Origin: Heterotrichella gracilis
Taxonomy: Eukaryota > Sar > Xanthophyceae > Tribonematales > Xanthonemataceae
Direction of reading: 5' to 3'
DNA: 64,000 bases
Assembly: GCA_032358255.1 (NCBI GenBank)
Contig: JAULBX010003444.1
Span: forward strand, 1 to 64,000
Shown: positions 1-13,416 of the stretch, piece by piece
How positions within the stretch are numbered: the stretch's first letter is position 1
Layout: each line of letters opens with the position of its first letter
Notes under the pieces: model-generated
What the model was told of the DNA's origin: nothing
Seen by the model: the letters and a program-made list of their open reading frames with translations, nothing else
Databases searched by the model: none
Made by a program: the position numbers and the translations under genes

Positions 1-82
1 AGTGTCAGTTAAGCCTTGGCTCCAGGACTGGGGTGAGGCATACCCAGACATGCTAACCTGGCTTCAAAGCTGGAAAGTAAAT

Positions 83-102
83 ACTTACTTACTTACTTAC
101 TT
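83..102. repeat. (ACTT)5 microsatellite
   Basis: Five perfect ACTT units lie in a stretch with no recognisable gene. I see no gene in positions 1-1434: the open frames are short, lack splice logic and show no recognisable domain. Confidence 0.8.
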
Positions 103-1434
103 ATGGCGGTTATGCACAGGGCTGTGCAGGCCGGGGCTGGCATGTTGTATGGATCCCATATGTGGGGTTACCGTATTGCTTTTCTATCCGAGTCCAGGGA
201 TGCATAAATGGATGACTCATCCACTTCGGAATCCGCATGCCTGGATTCGGATCATACGAATGTACAGGAATTCATCCAGGTATCTGGATCATCAACTTAA
301 GGGCTCAGGTGTTGACAATTAAAATCTTGACTATTTACGACATAAAATGTACAGGTGACCCTGACGGTCACACGTAAGAACCTAACTGGCAGTTCATCTA
401 AAAACCTGTGTTCACTTCAAAAGTGCGCACTTCTTTAAGACTTGAAGTGTCAGAGCTTTGGCGTCCGGACCCCAGGAGCCACTTATAGGAACATCCAATC
501 AAACCAGACAGACCCTAGGTAGATACAGCTGTTAAAAAGTTGATTCGAATGGCGGTTGAAAACACAATACCGTCATTTACACATAATGATTGTCAATGAT
601 TGTCAATCATATAGGCCAGCAAATACACAACCATGGTCCTCAATTTCAAGGACCTTAGTCCTGTTGAATTATCGGATGATAATTGCGTGGCTGGATCCCC
701 ATCCCTGATGATATTATAGAACGCAAGAATCTGTAGCTACGGGCTTCTCAACTTGGTCCTCCTGATCATTTGTGCGTACTGCCGTCAAAGACGACGATTG
801 CCCAACCCGTCCAATGAACAGCCACTGAGCAGGCAGCTCCATTGAAATCCACAGCACAACCAACACCCCCAGTAATACTGAGTAAACTACCAGCAGACAC
901 GTATTGGAGGTGTGGGCAACCTGCGACATAACAATTAGGCTGTATGAGAAGCGCAGTGGATTTAATACTAATTTATCATAATAATTGCCAATTTGTTACA
1001 CAATCCCCTAGATGTCAGCCTGGCCTGTTGTGCCGTGCAGATACAAACATCATGCCACATGTTTGGATCCGTACTACATGTACAATGCCATGTGGTTCAT
1101 ATGCACCTAAACATATATGTAAACATTTGCAACATGCTTGCATGCGTGCGTTGAAAAGACAATTCAGCCGGTGCGCCGCATTGTGCAGATATCGTACTCT
1201 CATGTTAATGCCGCGCAATTCAATTTATCCAGTGGTGATGAGCATCACAATCACAATGTGAATGCGAAATGGTATTAACCAACAAATTGCTGTGACAGTA
1301 CTCTAAGAGACTTGCATATATCACCACCCAACAGTATGAATGCATGTGTTGCAAGGCATGCTGGTTGCATTTTCATTTCAATAAATGATGCATTTTGTTT
1401 TTTTTGCAGCTACTATGATAATGTATAGTGACTG

Positions 1435-4077
1435 CTACAGAGTGCTGGCCACCCAGACAGCGCGTTTCCGTTGCCATAACATGTATACCTGCAGGATACC
1501 GGCATAGATGTTAAAAACTGCAAAGACCACAAGTAGTCGCCCCAACCATGCATGCGCAAAGCTCCAAGCCAGGCGGTAAGAGCTCCCTTTTGTTGGGCGC
1601 TTCATCAATGATGTAAGCTGCAATGCACCAATGCCCATGATGGCGCAGCCCACTGCCCGGTGCACCTGAAATGCTGGTCCACTCTGTGAATTGGTGGTAA
1701 TTAGAAAGCCAAGGACAAAGCCGGGTATGGCAATCACATAGCCAAATGCTTGTAACCACTTGTGCGTGGTCAACCATGTCGGCGCATGGGTTTTGAAATT
1801 GCGTGCCACCACTACTCCCAGCGGCATTAGGACGCCCCAAGACAGGGACATCAGCCAACCATGGGCCTGCATGCAACAGAAAGTTGCAATCAGCCTTCAA
1901 CATAGCAGTGACAGCGTGCAAATTTCCGCTGGAAATGATTATGCATCAGTGTTATGCGGTGTGCTCGGGTGGCGCCGCTGGCAGCGTTGTGCAACTTGAA
2001 GCATACCCGTCCATTTGCACAGCATAAACATCCATCTGAACCTTCCAATTGATGCTGCAGAATGCTGGCCATGCCGATACAAAGAACCAGCTGCACGCAC
2101 CCTGCTTTGTGCCACACTGACTGTTGACGTGGAGGTGAAGTCGTTAGAGTACGCACCCGTGCCAGTCAGGTCTAGCCTGCCATATCCTTGCCTGCAGGCA
2201 CATTGTTTCTACTGAGTAATAAGTTACCATAAAGGAAAACCTGAGTATGCATATAGATGCAAGGAGATAAAAACAGTTTTAATCGATTGGCATGCATGGG
2301 ATGACACTTACCGTCCTCACTATAGTCAACGTCAGCATTAGACCGTACATTTTTTTTATTTTTTTTATTTGTGCTATGCATGCATGAATACTACTGACCA
2401 GTGTTTCTCATTGGGTTGTTCCCAACGGGGTATGGTCACATTGCTCTAAAACTTACAGCCTGTGCATTTGAAGGGCGCCGTTGCTGTCCACGTCCCCAGC
2501 TGCAAATGTGACAGCGAGGAAATCACCTGCATGTTCGACAGGTTACGCATGGTCCTTAAAGTCATGATGGCCACCACTGGCAGACTCTAGTGTACTCAAG
2601 AGTCTGTGCTGCCATGTAGCATCATGTATTGCACATGTGTGAGAATTCATGATGCATAAGCATATGCATTTATCCCGTGGGGCCTGTGGTTTGGGGTATG
2701 TGTGCATCCACTGCATATTGCTCATGATTGTAAGTACTTTTCATTGGGTGAAATGCCTACCTAGACCGCCCAGGCCCACCTGCAGACTGCTCATCTGTTA
2801 GCAACAACTTGAACGCCCCATGCAGCTCTGTCGTGCCTGATGGAATTGTTTTCAACACTGTCTGGCCCTGGTAGGACACCGCTTGCAGCCGCCCCGGGGG
2901 CTGCACATCAGAGGGGTGAAACCCAGACATCCAGTAGTCACCCAGGTTGCTCCCTGCAGGAGTTGTATGGAACATGTGAATAACGTGTCAGTTCACCTAT
3001 TAATTACCTGTTAGTAAGAGCTATTGCAATTAATTGGCCAATGCCAACCATGATGGGCCACTGGCGTACACGCAGCCACCCATCTTGAAAAGCAATGCAC
3101 TGCTCTGTAAAATGCACGCAACATATAAGCACGCTTGTAAAAATAATGCTAGACAATAAAGCCATCAGGTGCTCGCAGATATCAATGTATTAATCCGAAG
3201 GCGTGCCGATTTTGCCTTGTGTCAAAGGGAGGCTGTGGACACAGCTACCTATAGCCCCCGGACTCACCATTGATGCATGGCTGGCCAGGTAAGTCTTGCT
3301 TGCAGGCCTTGATGACTATCGCCGTTGCTGGCACCATGTCGGGCCCGATGCCCACCCCCACATATGGTGCTGTGCCAGCCAGACCACCGTGCAGCATCTT
3401 CCCACCCTCGGGGATACTGTACACAGAGTACAGGAAAGCCATGCTAATGGTGCCTCCATACATGTACACATGTATGCAGGTGGAGTAAAGAGCATCATTG
3501 ATTGTGGGCAGGCTGTATGCAGGTTCCCCGCTGGATGTTGCATTGAGGCTGCTGTTGCCACCCACATCACCTGAGCTGGATCCGGAGGGAGGGCCCTACA
3601 AATCATGCATACGACATTTGATTCAGGGTGGTCCACTAATTTACCGCAGTGTGGAACGGATGCCAGGTGCAGTTAAATTGCTTGGAGTAGCCCAACAACT
3701 TGAAGGCAAATGTACACTAGCTAGCGTCAGGACTGACTGTACACCCACTGACTGCAGCTGCGCAGCTGCTCAGAAAATCCCGGCACCAGGCCTATCAGGC
3801 CCGCATCAAAGCCGCCAAGCCAACCTGGTTGAACCTTGTTTGGTGGAGGCCGTTTCAACTAAATTCATTCAACTACACAACCAAAGCTACTGTGAATGGA
3901 GCCAGTACCCAGAACAAATATTGCAATATGGACATTGAACGCCTAGCTGAGGCAGTCGAAAATACCCACCTGCAGAAACTTGTCGCACAAGCTGTCCAGG
4001 GCCTGTCCCTGTGCTTGCCAAGTGGTACCACCAGTCACCAGAGTGGCTAGGACCACCCACACCCGCAGGGCAGTCAT
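1435..4077 (-). CDS. DOMON-domain cytochrome b561 protein (model incomplete)
   Basis: Probable membrane electron-transfer protein pairing an extracytoplasmic DOMON (heme- or ascorbate-binding type) domain with a cytochrome b561/ferric-reductase core. The best start is 4077: exon 4077-3970 gives a clear signal peptide (MTALRVWVVLATLVTGG). Exons 3575-3268, 2953-2780 and 2499-2457 join in phase and read as DOMON, with YMYGGTISMAFLYSVY and a GVGIGP turn. The last exon, 1866-1435, carries the b561 core: AHGWLMSLSWG at its start, then HRAVG and HAWLGR, which supply paired heme-ligand histidines on successive helices, and ends WVASTL-stop. The links between 3970 and 3575 and between 2457 and 1866 are unresolved: phases do not match directly, so one or two small exons are missing from my model. 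Plant and algal DOMON-b561 proteins have this order. The family call is firm; the exact protein is not. Confidence 0.75.
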
Positions 4078-5693
4078 GACCGTTGCCCTGGCAGTTCACT
4101 TGCAAGTTGCTGGCACTGTTGTTCTCCACCTAAACAGCTGAGGCATTTATAGTGCGGTTGTTTTCATTGTTGGACGGACGCACCGTATCCGCGGGGCGTC
4201 TAGTTTCAAGTCAGGTGGCTGTGCGGCACGACGCATTGCAATTTGTACCCAACGACGCAATGCGCTGGCTGGCTGGCGTAGCTTCGCGCCGCTTTTAAGA
4301 CTGTTGCCAACACTTGCAGCAGCAATCATACTCATATGCATCAGCCGTTCGCTTTGTAGAAAAAATGGTCCTGGTGTTGCTTGGCAGTTGTTACCTTGTG
4401 GGCATCTAGATCTGTCGACATGCTTACATGCCGCGTTGGAGGAAAAGCAGTGAAGGCAAACATGGTTACGACACAACCCAATAATTTAAGCAGAAAATAC
4501 GCTACGAAATACTGCGGGCCCGGTCATTGTCCCATTGATGTCAGCACTGGGCACATCAAGTTTGACCTTGCCCGGCCTGGCCCATACCAATGCATGCAAT
4601 CATGGCTGCGCAGCGCTGGACGGTTTTTTCCGTGACAAGATAAACAAAGTGCCTGCTCAAGATCTCCAGAGACATCGGTTATATTCCAAATGGGTCAAAT
4701 CAGGGCTATGTACTGTAGTAGGCGCTAGAGGACCCTGTATATACTATGTAGGGCTAGTAACTGCCGGGGCATGCCCTCCTTTGACTATAAGAAAAGAAAA
4801 GAAAACAGACGCCAAAGGCTGTGACTATAAGCCCTCCTTTGACTATAAGCCAATCCATGTCAATGCCCGTCTTATACCTCTTTTTTAGTGACGCACTGGA
4901 TGAATTCACCCCTTGATAAAAAGACGATGTGGAGCTTATTCTACGTCGGCGGCGTGTCACATCAAATTAAGGCACACTATGCAATGCATTGCATAATATT
5001 ATACAGACCTTCAAGATTTAGACCAGTATGATAATCATTCTCATGCCAGTAATTGCATCGCGCAAAAATGTGCGGCTGTGCCCCACTGGGTCAACCAGCA
5101 AAAATGGTTTGCTATAAAAAACATTCATAACAAATTCCCACATCGCTGGGTTTTGCTGGGTGCCTAGGCTGGTGTTGAAATTCAGTGCTGCAGCTCAGTC
5201 ATGACAGGCAATACCACCTTAGTGAAATGGCAAGACTCTCTGGATGATCCGGATCCAGGCTCCTTCGTTTGCTCAAGATTTAGGGTGTCCCGTGACTGAA
5301 CCACTACGTACACAAACATGCATTAAGTGCACGATGCCGCGTCTCTGCCCCGCCAGTACACCACCAACCCAAAACCAGCCTGCAAAAGGGCATGCCAGAA
5401 TTGAATCAGAACAATGCAATGCAGTCTCGCTCCATGAGTATGAGCTGGTAAGTGCGACATGCGCCCTTGGTCACCAAGCAAGTTGCAATGGCAGGCACAT
5501 TGGAGGTCCTGCAATGGCATTAATGTGGTTTGGCAAAGGGATGCGGTCTACCTGGCAAACATCAATCCCATCCCCATATGATAGTGTACAGCACACAGCA
5601 TGGGAAACACCCGGCAATATGTTGCAGCATCACTGCACTGGTCCCGCAGTCCTCCATGCCCCAGGCCTGCACGCAAGGTCTCCACCTCCTTAC
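4078..5693. other. Spacer between the b561 and BASS genes
   Basis: No convincing gene. An 18-bp direct repeat, CCCTCCTTTGACTATAAG, occurs near 4770 and again near 4832, with a shorter partial copy between. The last exon of the BASS gene, read on the minus strand, should lie in this stretch, but I could not identify it. Confidence 0.4.
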
Positions 5694-8549
5694 CAGTGTC
5701 ATGACAATGACAGACAGGCCGCATGGCAGGCACACCAGCGGGTCGCGGAAGAAGTTTGAGGCAAGCAGCAGGGCCAGCAGGCTGGACTGCAGGTGGGGAG
5801 GGGGGAGTCAATGGAGGCAGGCTGCCACCAGGCGGTAGTCAAACCAATATGGGGGCGACGCTGCTAAAACACAGGGACATCACTATCCCCTGTGCAACAA
5901 TGCTGCTACAGCATCAGCAATGATCAGTCATGAGACGTGCTTTGTCCTGGTGTTGCTGTGCCTGACCTGCATGCCGGTTGTGAGCGATATCGTCCTGGCC
6001 ATGGCCCTGCTGCCCGCTGCCACAGTGTGCCACGCCAGGCGGTACCCAAGCACAAAGGCGGCAGAGTGCAGACCAACCACCTGCAGCCGAAAATGGGTGC
6101 ACTTTGTTCCAACGCATTTCTATTTTGCCTGGGACTTGCTCTTTTGATGGTATTGAATGAAATTTGTTTCGGAAGACTACTCCAATAAAACATATATATT
6201 AGAATGATCATTTATAATCCTAATTATATAAGCCCATATATAAGTAACAAAGGTGATAGGTGACACCCATGCAAATTGGAAAATTAAATCCTTTAGGGTG
6301 CAAAACCAGTTTGTATTCAACGCGATGCAGCCTTGAACGCATGCTTTGCGACCGCAATGCATTTCCACTCCTGCCTCACCGGCACCAGGATCATGGCGGC
6401 GCCCGGCTGCCTCAGCGCCTCGGCATTGCTGCACAGGGAGGCCCCCACGCAGCAGCAGGTGGCTATCAGCGAGGCCAGGGTGAGCGCGGGCCGCAGCATC
6501 TGCACCAGCCGCGGCACCCACTCACTCAGGGCCAGACCTGCGCCAGGCATGGAAGCTAGACTGAGCGCAAGCCACACAGCCAAACATGCAGCCAGGATTG
6601 AGTGCGGACCACAGCAGCTATTCAGGCCATGCCTATTCCTCTAGGATTTCAAAGTAGATGATAAAGGTAACTATACACCACTAGAATTGAGCTCTGTAAA
6701 ATTCAGTAAATCGGAAGGTTTTCAACCAAGGTGCATGGCCATGTGGCGCTGGACACATTTTATGCAGCAGGCAGCAGCTGGCACACGCTCCGCATGTGGA
6801 TACACACAGGCCAGTCAAAAGCAATATTACAATGTGGTTTGCCACGTGGCTACCTGCCCCCACTGGCAGCACCACAATCTGCGCTATGGATGCTGCCATG
6901 CCCGCTGCGTCCACGGGTATGCGTGTGCCGATGAGCGCCAGCGCCAGCAGCGGAGTGGCCACCAGGGCAGCTGCGGTGGAGATGGCGGTGAGGGAAATGG
7001 CAAGCGGCGCCTGGTCAGGGTGCAGCAGGAAGGTGGCGTAGTTGCTCAGCTGCGCACCCGACACACATCCAACCTGTGCAAAGGGCCCCACCATGCCAAG
7101 GGTCAGTCCATTACACACAGCTGTGCATGGCGGGCGGGAAACTGCAAGCAAGCAGCGCTGCAATGAGGTCCCACCACCTACATATGCCATTGCTGCCCTC
7201 TCATACCCATGCTTTGAATAGCCAGCCAGGCCTCATTTTGAGGATGCTGCACAGCAAGCTTGCGTGCACACATTGTTTGAGCACTGATATGATACACAAG
7301 ACAAGTGATGACCCTGCATCGTTTATTAAATGGACTGTCCAAATTGACCCGCCCACATGCCGTCCTTCCGTAATGTGCACAGTGGCAAAGTGCGCATAGA
7401 TTGGCCTGGCACACCACTACATATGTTATGCACAGTGCACATTCACACACCAGCAGCATTCCAGTCGCCACCTGGTGTGGCAGGCCCAGCAGCGGCACCA
7501 ACGTGTGCGCCACCAGCAGTGCCAGCACAGGCTTGATGACCCACTGGCCAATGCTACCCACAACCAGCACCTGCGGGGCAAAAGCCATGGCGGCTGTAGA
7601 TAACACTGCACACCTTCCAGAATTCAGGCAGTGGAGAACCATTTCAAACGCAGCCCACCAGCACACAGCAGTATCAATACGGGTCAGCACCAGGATTTTT
7701 GTTCAACTTTCTGCCTAACCCCAACAGTCCCTCCACCAGTCCTCGCAGCGCACCCTCAGAAACCTCTGCCTGCTATTCACTCCATCACCCCTTTTCAGCG
7801 CCCCTCACCTGCGGCCTTCGCGCCAGCTGCCTGAAGGCCTCCAGCTTGAGGTTGACCCCCACCGCAAACATGAGAAAGCCCAGCGCCGGTGCATACATAG
7901 GAGGGGTGAACCAGGTGAAGGAGGAGGGGACGGCACTGCAGACACGGCACCAGTGACAAACATATGTACTGGGCATACACAGGAATAAATGCAGCTATGG
8001 GATCCTGCGCACTTGCAAGGGCATGAATGGTGATTAACCAGCCAGGGCCCCCGCACCCACTCACAGTGCCGCCGCTGTTGTGAGTACCACCGCATAGGGC
8101 AGTAGGTCTGAGCTGCGCGCCAGGTGGTGGTATAGGTTGCCCAGAGACAGGGGCGGCTGCCACTGCACCAGGCACAAGGGGTGCACCTTACAGTGTGGCA
8201 TGTGCGTTCTCAATGACATCAAGAACGGCTTTGCAGGGCCGCCAAGCAGGCGAGATTCATGAGAAATGCATTTTTATTCCTCTCTGCCCATCGTGGACCC
8301 GTGCGTGTGAGTGACTGGACCCGCAAACCACGCCTGAAGCACAGCCCCTGCAGGTGCACAATGCTTGCACAGTGCCTTGAGACCCGTTACCTCCTGGTCG
8401 CTGCCTGCCTGGCCTTTGACAGACAGCCGAGAAGCAGCCACGCGTCCATAACATTTTGCGGGCAGTATTTTCATCAACCCATGGTCAGCTTCGGCAAAAC
8501 CTCGTTGCCCCCAGGCATGCTTGCCTTCTGGCCGGTGTTGTTGTGACAT
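5694..8549 (-). CDS. BASS-family (bile acid:Na+ symporter-like) transporter, ends unresolved
   Basis: Multi-pass Na+-coupled organic anion transporter of the SBF/BASS family; plant members sit in the plastid envelope and carry pyruvate, 2-keto acids or glucosinolate precursors. Exons read in phase: 8162-8065, 7935-7809, 7570-7451, 7073-6854, 6537-6380, 6080-5967 and 5786-5694 (310 codons). Family landmarks appear in order: LGFLMFAVGVNLKLEAF, IGQWVIKPVLALL, GCVSGAQLSNYATF in the place of the usual CPGG..SN substrate loop, SLTAISTAAALVATPLL, LTTGMQSSLLALLLA and FFRDPLVCLPC. An upstream exon 8549-8391 begins MSQQHRPEGKHAWGQRG and ends on GTAACG; it could be a transit peptide but does not link in phase to 8162. 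The C-terminal exon beyond 5694 was not found. Substrate cannot be read from sequence. Confidence 0.8.
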
Positions 8550-9010
8550 TCTCGAGGGTGCAACACCGCACAGCTGGCGTCGTAGCAGATACATACTATG
8601 TGACTTGACACTTTAAACCCGTTCAGCTAGCGTTGCAACCCCGGTCACACTGTCCGACACACCTCGTTCACCCCATTCAAAAGTGCAGGTACACCAGTGC
8701 GGCACACGGATTTCGCAGGTGAGGTATTGAGAGAACAATATCGGTTGCGCTGATGTATCACAAGCAGCAAGGCAACAAGAGTCGCACAGAGAGAGCAACC
8801 AATCGAACTAATATTGGGTCGGAACATTTTGCATGCATGCGTATATGCATGCATGTATCAGACTTTCCCAGCAGGGTGTTCCTTTAAAAGCTGTCCTAGG
8901 ATATCCTCGGGCAAGGGTTGCCCGTTTCGATAAAATTTGTACTGGTCAGTGCGCAACCCCAAACTGTAAAGTTGTAAACGGCTGCATCTGGGCTAGAACC
9001 AGGCTGAGAC

Positions 9011-9055
9011 TGCCCTGTCTGGTCCGCATGCCCTGCCCTGTCTGGTCCGCATGCC
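9011..9055. repeat. 23-bp unit in two tandem copies
   Basis: TGCCCTGTCTGGTCCGCATG is repeated with a 23-bp period, in the spacer between the BASS gene and the methyltransferase. The rest of 8550-9225 holds nothing I recognise; both promoters should lie there. Confidence 0.8.
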
Positions 9056-9225
9056 GAACACACGTCGTGGCACTGCAGACAAGTTGAAATACACCGCACA
9101 CAGTCACGTATAGACCTCCTTGTAGTGCCCCAGATCACCCTCATATCGTTTGACAGCTTCAAGCGCCGGCAGTATATGCATGCATAAACAGAACCAAAAC
9201 ATGCACTAGATCAGGTACTTCAGGC

Positions 9226-11278
9226 ATGCCACTGCTAGTTTGCTCCAGCGCTAGCTGCACCCAGGTAGTTGCAGACTTTCCAAAGGACAGGAGGAGGGTA
9301 CTGACACGGGATGCAGCACTTCAAGTCTATGAAAGGTACAAGTGCTTTTGACAAGTGTGGTCCTCAGGGCGCTGTGTTCTTAGGCTAACCAACTTTCTGA
9401 TGCAGGAACGCAAACAAGATACGGGATTCGGAAAGTTCCTATGGTGGTAAGCTGCACGTGTTGTTCCCGGGGCTGTAGAGGTAGCAAAGTAGTCTTGCCA
9501 TGGTAGTGACAGGTCCAATCTCACCGGAATCTCACCTTCTACTGTGCAGGCCCCGCCACTACTGCACTGTTAGCCGCACTAAATCTGGAGCAGGCAGAGG
9601 GTGTTGTGGAATTTGGTTGCGGGTAAGTGGGTCCCCACGTAGCACACCACGCTCCGCATGCTGCATTAGCCCTGCCTAGGTTCAGACTGCCTGCGCCCTG
9701 CACACCAAGCCCACCCCTCCTGTGCAGTGCTGGTGGCCTGGCCTCGCGTGTCCTCCCCTTGTGCCCCCCTACCGCCACATACCTTGGTCTCGACCACAGC
9801 CCCGCCATGGTGCAGCTGGCAGCCAGCAGGCTCCAACCCTTTGGTGCGCAGCACCTGAACGCTGTGGAGCCATGGGGCTGTGTAAGACAAGCAGCGTTCT
9901 GTGCAGGTTTACCTGGTAGCCTGTGATTGTACACACTGTCAGTAGCCCATCATAGATCTCCACCATAATGGCCCATCCTCGTCCCAGTCACCATCCTATC
10001 CGCCCCACTCACTTGATGGGTAGCGCCATCCTTATGCCACCATCACATGCAGTCACTGTGCACAGCAGGGCCACCTCCTACACCCCACTGCCTGCAGGTG
10101 AGCGTGCATGCGTGCGTGTGGTCCCCTCTGACCCCGCCGCCTCCCTGGCTCCCCTGGCGTCCGCGTCCGCTGACCTCTTCCTGTCATCCTATGTGCTTGA
10201 CCTGATGGGGGACGGGGACATAGTGCAAGTGCTGGAGCAGGCGTGGAGGTGGGTGGGGGGGTGGGGGAGGGCTGTACATGCACAGGCAATTGCATGTACC
10301 AGGGTGGGCTGTATCCATCAAGAGTGGCCGCATGCTGTGCACTCGTGTATTTTAAAAACAGAGGTTAAGTATGTAAGAATAATTTCACGGTATACCTATA
10401 GTTGTGATTGTTCACCTCTTGAAATGTACAGTTTTAATTTTTTAAATTAACTACGTTGCATTTGCCTATAATTGATGTATACTTACATCTTCGTATATCA
10501 TCCGCTTTGATAATATTGCTCTTAATTCTGTTGCCTGCAGGGTGCTGGTCCCGGGCGGTTGCATGGGGCTGGTTGGCTTGACGTACGGCACAACACTGCG
10601 CACCAAGGTGGCAGCAGGTGTGTGGTGGGGGGATGGGGTGGGGGTGGACAACGCAGTCCCTTTGGAGTGGGTTCCAGTGCGATATGATGGAGGGTGCCAG
10701 GGCCTTGCATGAACACAAACACAGTGCCTGCATGGCATCACGGCTCTTGGCTATTTGTAGGCATGGTGCATGAGTGCCTTCAAGCTACCGAGTGGCCGCA
10801 TCCATACACACATTGGCACACCCTGTTGTGCATGCAATGTGTGTTATTCTCAATTTGGCGCCAACTGGGACAGGAGAAATTTGAACGTTCTGATTCTAAT
10901 TCTATATCAAATTCTAACTAAAGTCTTTCATGCCTGCTTCCCCTCATATATGCCTTCTTACAATCATGCGAGGACCCTCAATTGGCATTGGGCATGCTTG
11001 CCAAATGCAGCTTGCTACTCACCATTGCACATGCCGGCACAACAAGCCGAGGGAGTCTCATCATGTCATGTAGCAACACACTCTGCTCCTGTGTCACAGG
11101 CGTATGGGAAGGCATCCACCTGGTTGCCCCGCAGCAGGTGGGTGGCTGCCGCTGCCAGGAGCTGGAGGCATACCTGGGGGGTGCATGGCAGGGGGTGGTG
11201 CGCCAGGTGGTCACACCAGAGGGGGGCTGGATGTGCAGCGAGGTGCTGGTGGCAGTCAAGGGAGGAAGGCACACGTGA
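9226..11278 (+). CDS. Class I SAM-dependent methyltransferase
   Basis: Seven exons close in phase: 9226-9335, 9406-9446, 9550-9622, 9728-9879, 10098-10248, 10541-10617 and 11100-11278, giving 260 residues. Start ATG 9226 opens MPLLVCSSASC; stop is TGA. The Rossmann-fold landmarks are clear: motif I VVEFGCGAGGLA binds S-adenosylmethionine, followed by YLGLDHSPAMV (acidic residue after strand 2), ADLFLSSYVLDLM (strand 4) and the hallmark AWRVLVPGGCMGLVGLTYG before strand 5. The N-terminal part, VYERNANKIRDSESSYGG, resembles the cap of small-molecule or quinone-type methyltransferases. No transmembrane segment is evident and a plastid leader is possible but weak. The acceptor substrate is unknown. 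Donor choice at the 9879 junction could shift by two bases; phase favours 9879. Confidence 0.85.
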
Positions 11279-13416
11279 CAGCCTTGTGTGCACTTTGTGA
11301 TGCTGCATGGCGAGAACAGCCAAAATTGTAGACAACTAAGTATAGCGCACATCAACACCGCATCACAAACTGTTACTACCCCTCCGCGGTATTCTGCCCT
11401 CTGCGAGATGGGTTTCCCAAACTGAATAGGGTTAAGGGTTTGGGGGCGTGCGCAGTTGCCATGCCGCCGCATGCCACTGCGAACCTTTGGTCCAAAGTTT
11501 GGGCCTGGGTTGGGTTGTCTATTGCTTGTCTTAGGCCCTAGATCCTAGGCCTTAGGCCACATCGGATGTGGAGCGGCTTGTGTTGGATGCACGCCGAGGC
11601 GAAGCGCACGTTCTGGTGGTGTACCCACTATAACTTCAACTTTAATTGAGTTGCGCGGCTAGGACAATTGTTTAAATTTTGAGCTTTAAGCTAAGACGTC
11701 CCACTGGGCTCATAAATGGCTCGCATATATGTGGCTGCTCTTTTACGAGCCTTATGCAAGAGGCGCATACTTATTGAACTCGGCTTTGTATTTGTCTGAC
11801 TCAGAGACTGAATTCATTAATCACTGACCTGGCCCATGTGAGAAATCGCTGCTCACAACATGCAATGTTGACGAAGACTTAATCTTCAATCACTGTGAAC
11901 GCGCCTAAGAAGGCTCCCATGGGAAGGCATGTGATATGATATCCAAAAACTGCCATTCCATGTGGTGTACACAATGGACACCAGGTCCTGTTGCCTAGTT
12001 GAACTTGATGTTGGACTCTCAGAGTCAACAACTTCAATTTTAAATTAGTGTCAACAATACTGGGAAGCAGAACACTTGTTTTAAATCATATAGTATATAA
12101 AACACTAAGATGGTGTGGATTGACAATGTATATACCCTACCCAATCATTGGCCACTGGCAGTGGCTGAATATAAACAGATCTGGAAGCCTTTGCACAACT
12201 GAAGTGGCACCGTGTAAGATGTTCTACTGCACTTGTGAAGTAAATCAGTGTAAATTAGACAAAGTGCAACGTGGGGGATACAACTAATGTAGTATATAGA
12301 CGTTGACAGTCATTGTGGCAAAATGCAGACGGCATTGGCAATGAGCATTGCAATTTAATGCTCATGCGCAGTGACTTGAATTTATTGCACTTAGTGAGCC
12401 TCAACTAAGTATTGCATCTAGCCTAGGAATTACGTCCATTGCCAAATGAATGTGATTGCCCGTCTTCATGGCTGAACGTGATGAGAAAACCAATAATGCG
12501 AACTTTGATGCCAACAACGCGATACTAGTGTGCACCACAGGGTGCAGGTCCTGAAACCAATTCCCGCAGATCTGCACAAAAAAGACAACATGGCTTAAAA
12601 CGATTGAAGCATATGCTAAGCAATGCAGTCATGCATTGCATTGCACGCTGACGGCTGACCACGTTGCAACCACTGGAAAGCCAGAAAAAATACAAACAGT
12701 TGGAATTGCCTGAACATTTTATCACCGCGATCTTGCTAGCACTCGGCTTGAACACAACACAAACGAATATCATCAAAGCTTATTATTTTCCACTGCCGTT
12801 GGTTATCCATGCCCTTGTATGCTGCAGAAGGCCATCATTCTAAACCCTCGATTGCAGCAGGCAGCTTTTTATCTGATCCAATGTCTAAGAGACAAGGGGT
12901 GAGTAGCAAACAAATAATATCCTGCTCAAAACGCGTGCATAAAGCAGAAGTACTCACTCAATGCAACAATACGCCAAGGACGATGATCTTACGTGAAGTG
13001 ATGATTTGAATGTAATGATAATTATTTCCCAAAACGTATGCATTTTAGAAGGGAATTTAAGGATGCATGGAGCACCTAAAGGCAACATGGGCTGCATTAT
13101 TTACTAACGATGTGAAGTACTACGTTTTCAGCAATGATATGCAGCCTGGAAGGACTGGGCAGCGCAGACTGTGCATTAGTGAAGTCAGCTAGCTGATAGC
13201 CTGGTCAAACCCCATGCACCCTGTTCAAGTCTGACCGCACACTGCCCAACTGGCATGTGTGTTATTCTCTGTGCAGGAACCGCCATGCCCACACCGCCAG
13301 GTACCCACTCCCCTCCAGCCCGCACCACCTTCCATCCACTCCTGTGCTTTGCGCCTGAAGAGGGCTGCGCATGACCTGGACCACCCCTCCCCAAACCCTC
13401 CGGCTGTGCAGGTTTC
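11279..13416. other. Spacer with no gene recognised
   Basis: This holds the 3' flanks of the converging methyltransferase and kinase genes. The short open frames (for example minus 12525-12776) have no domain signature. There is a CCTAGGCCTTAGGCC-type run near 11530-11560, similar to the CCTAGG-rich run near 17550-17580. Confidence 0.5.

Noticed and set aside
2172-2381. Extra DOMON exon reading NADVDYSED before a GTAAGT donor
   Set aside because: The donor is good and the text recalls GDVDSNG of the exon at 2499-2457, but there is no AG acceptor in a usable phase upstream.
5440-5532. Last exon of the BASS transporter
   Set aside because: A TTGCAG acceptor precedes it, but the in-phase reading (DLQCACHC...) does not resemble any BASS C-terminus.
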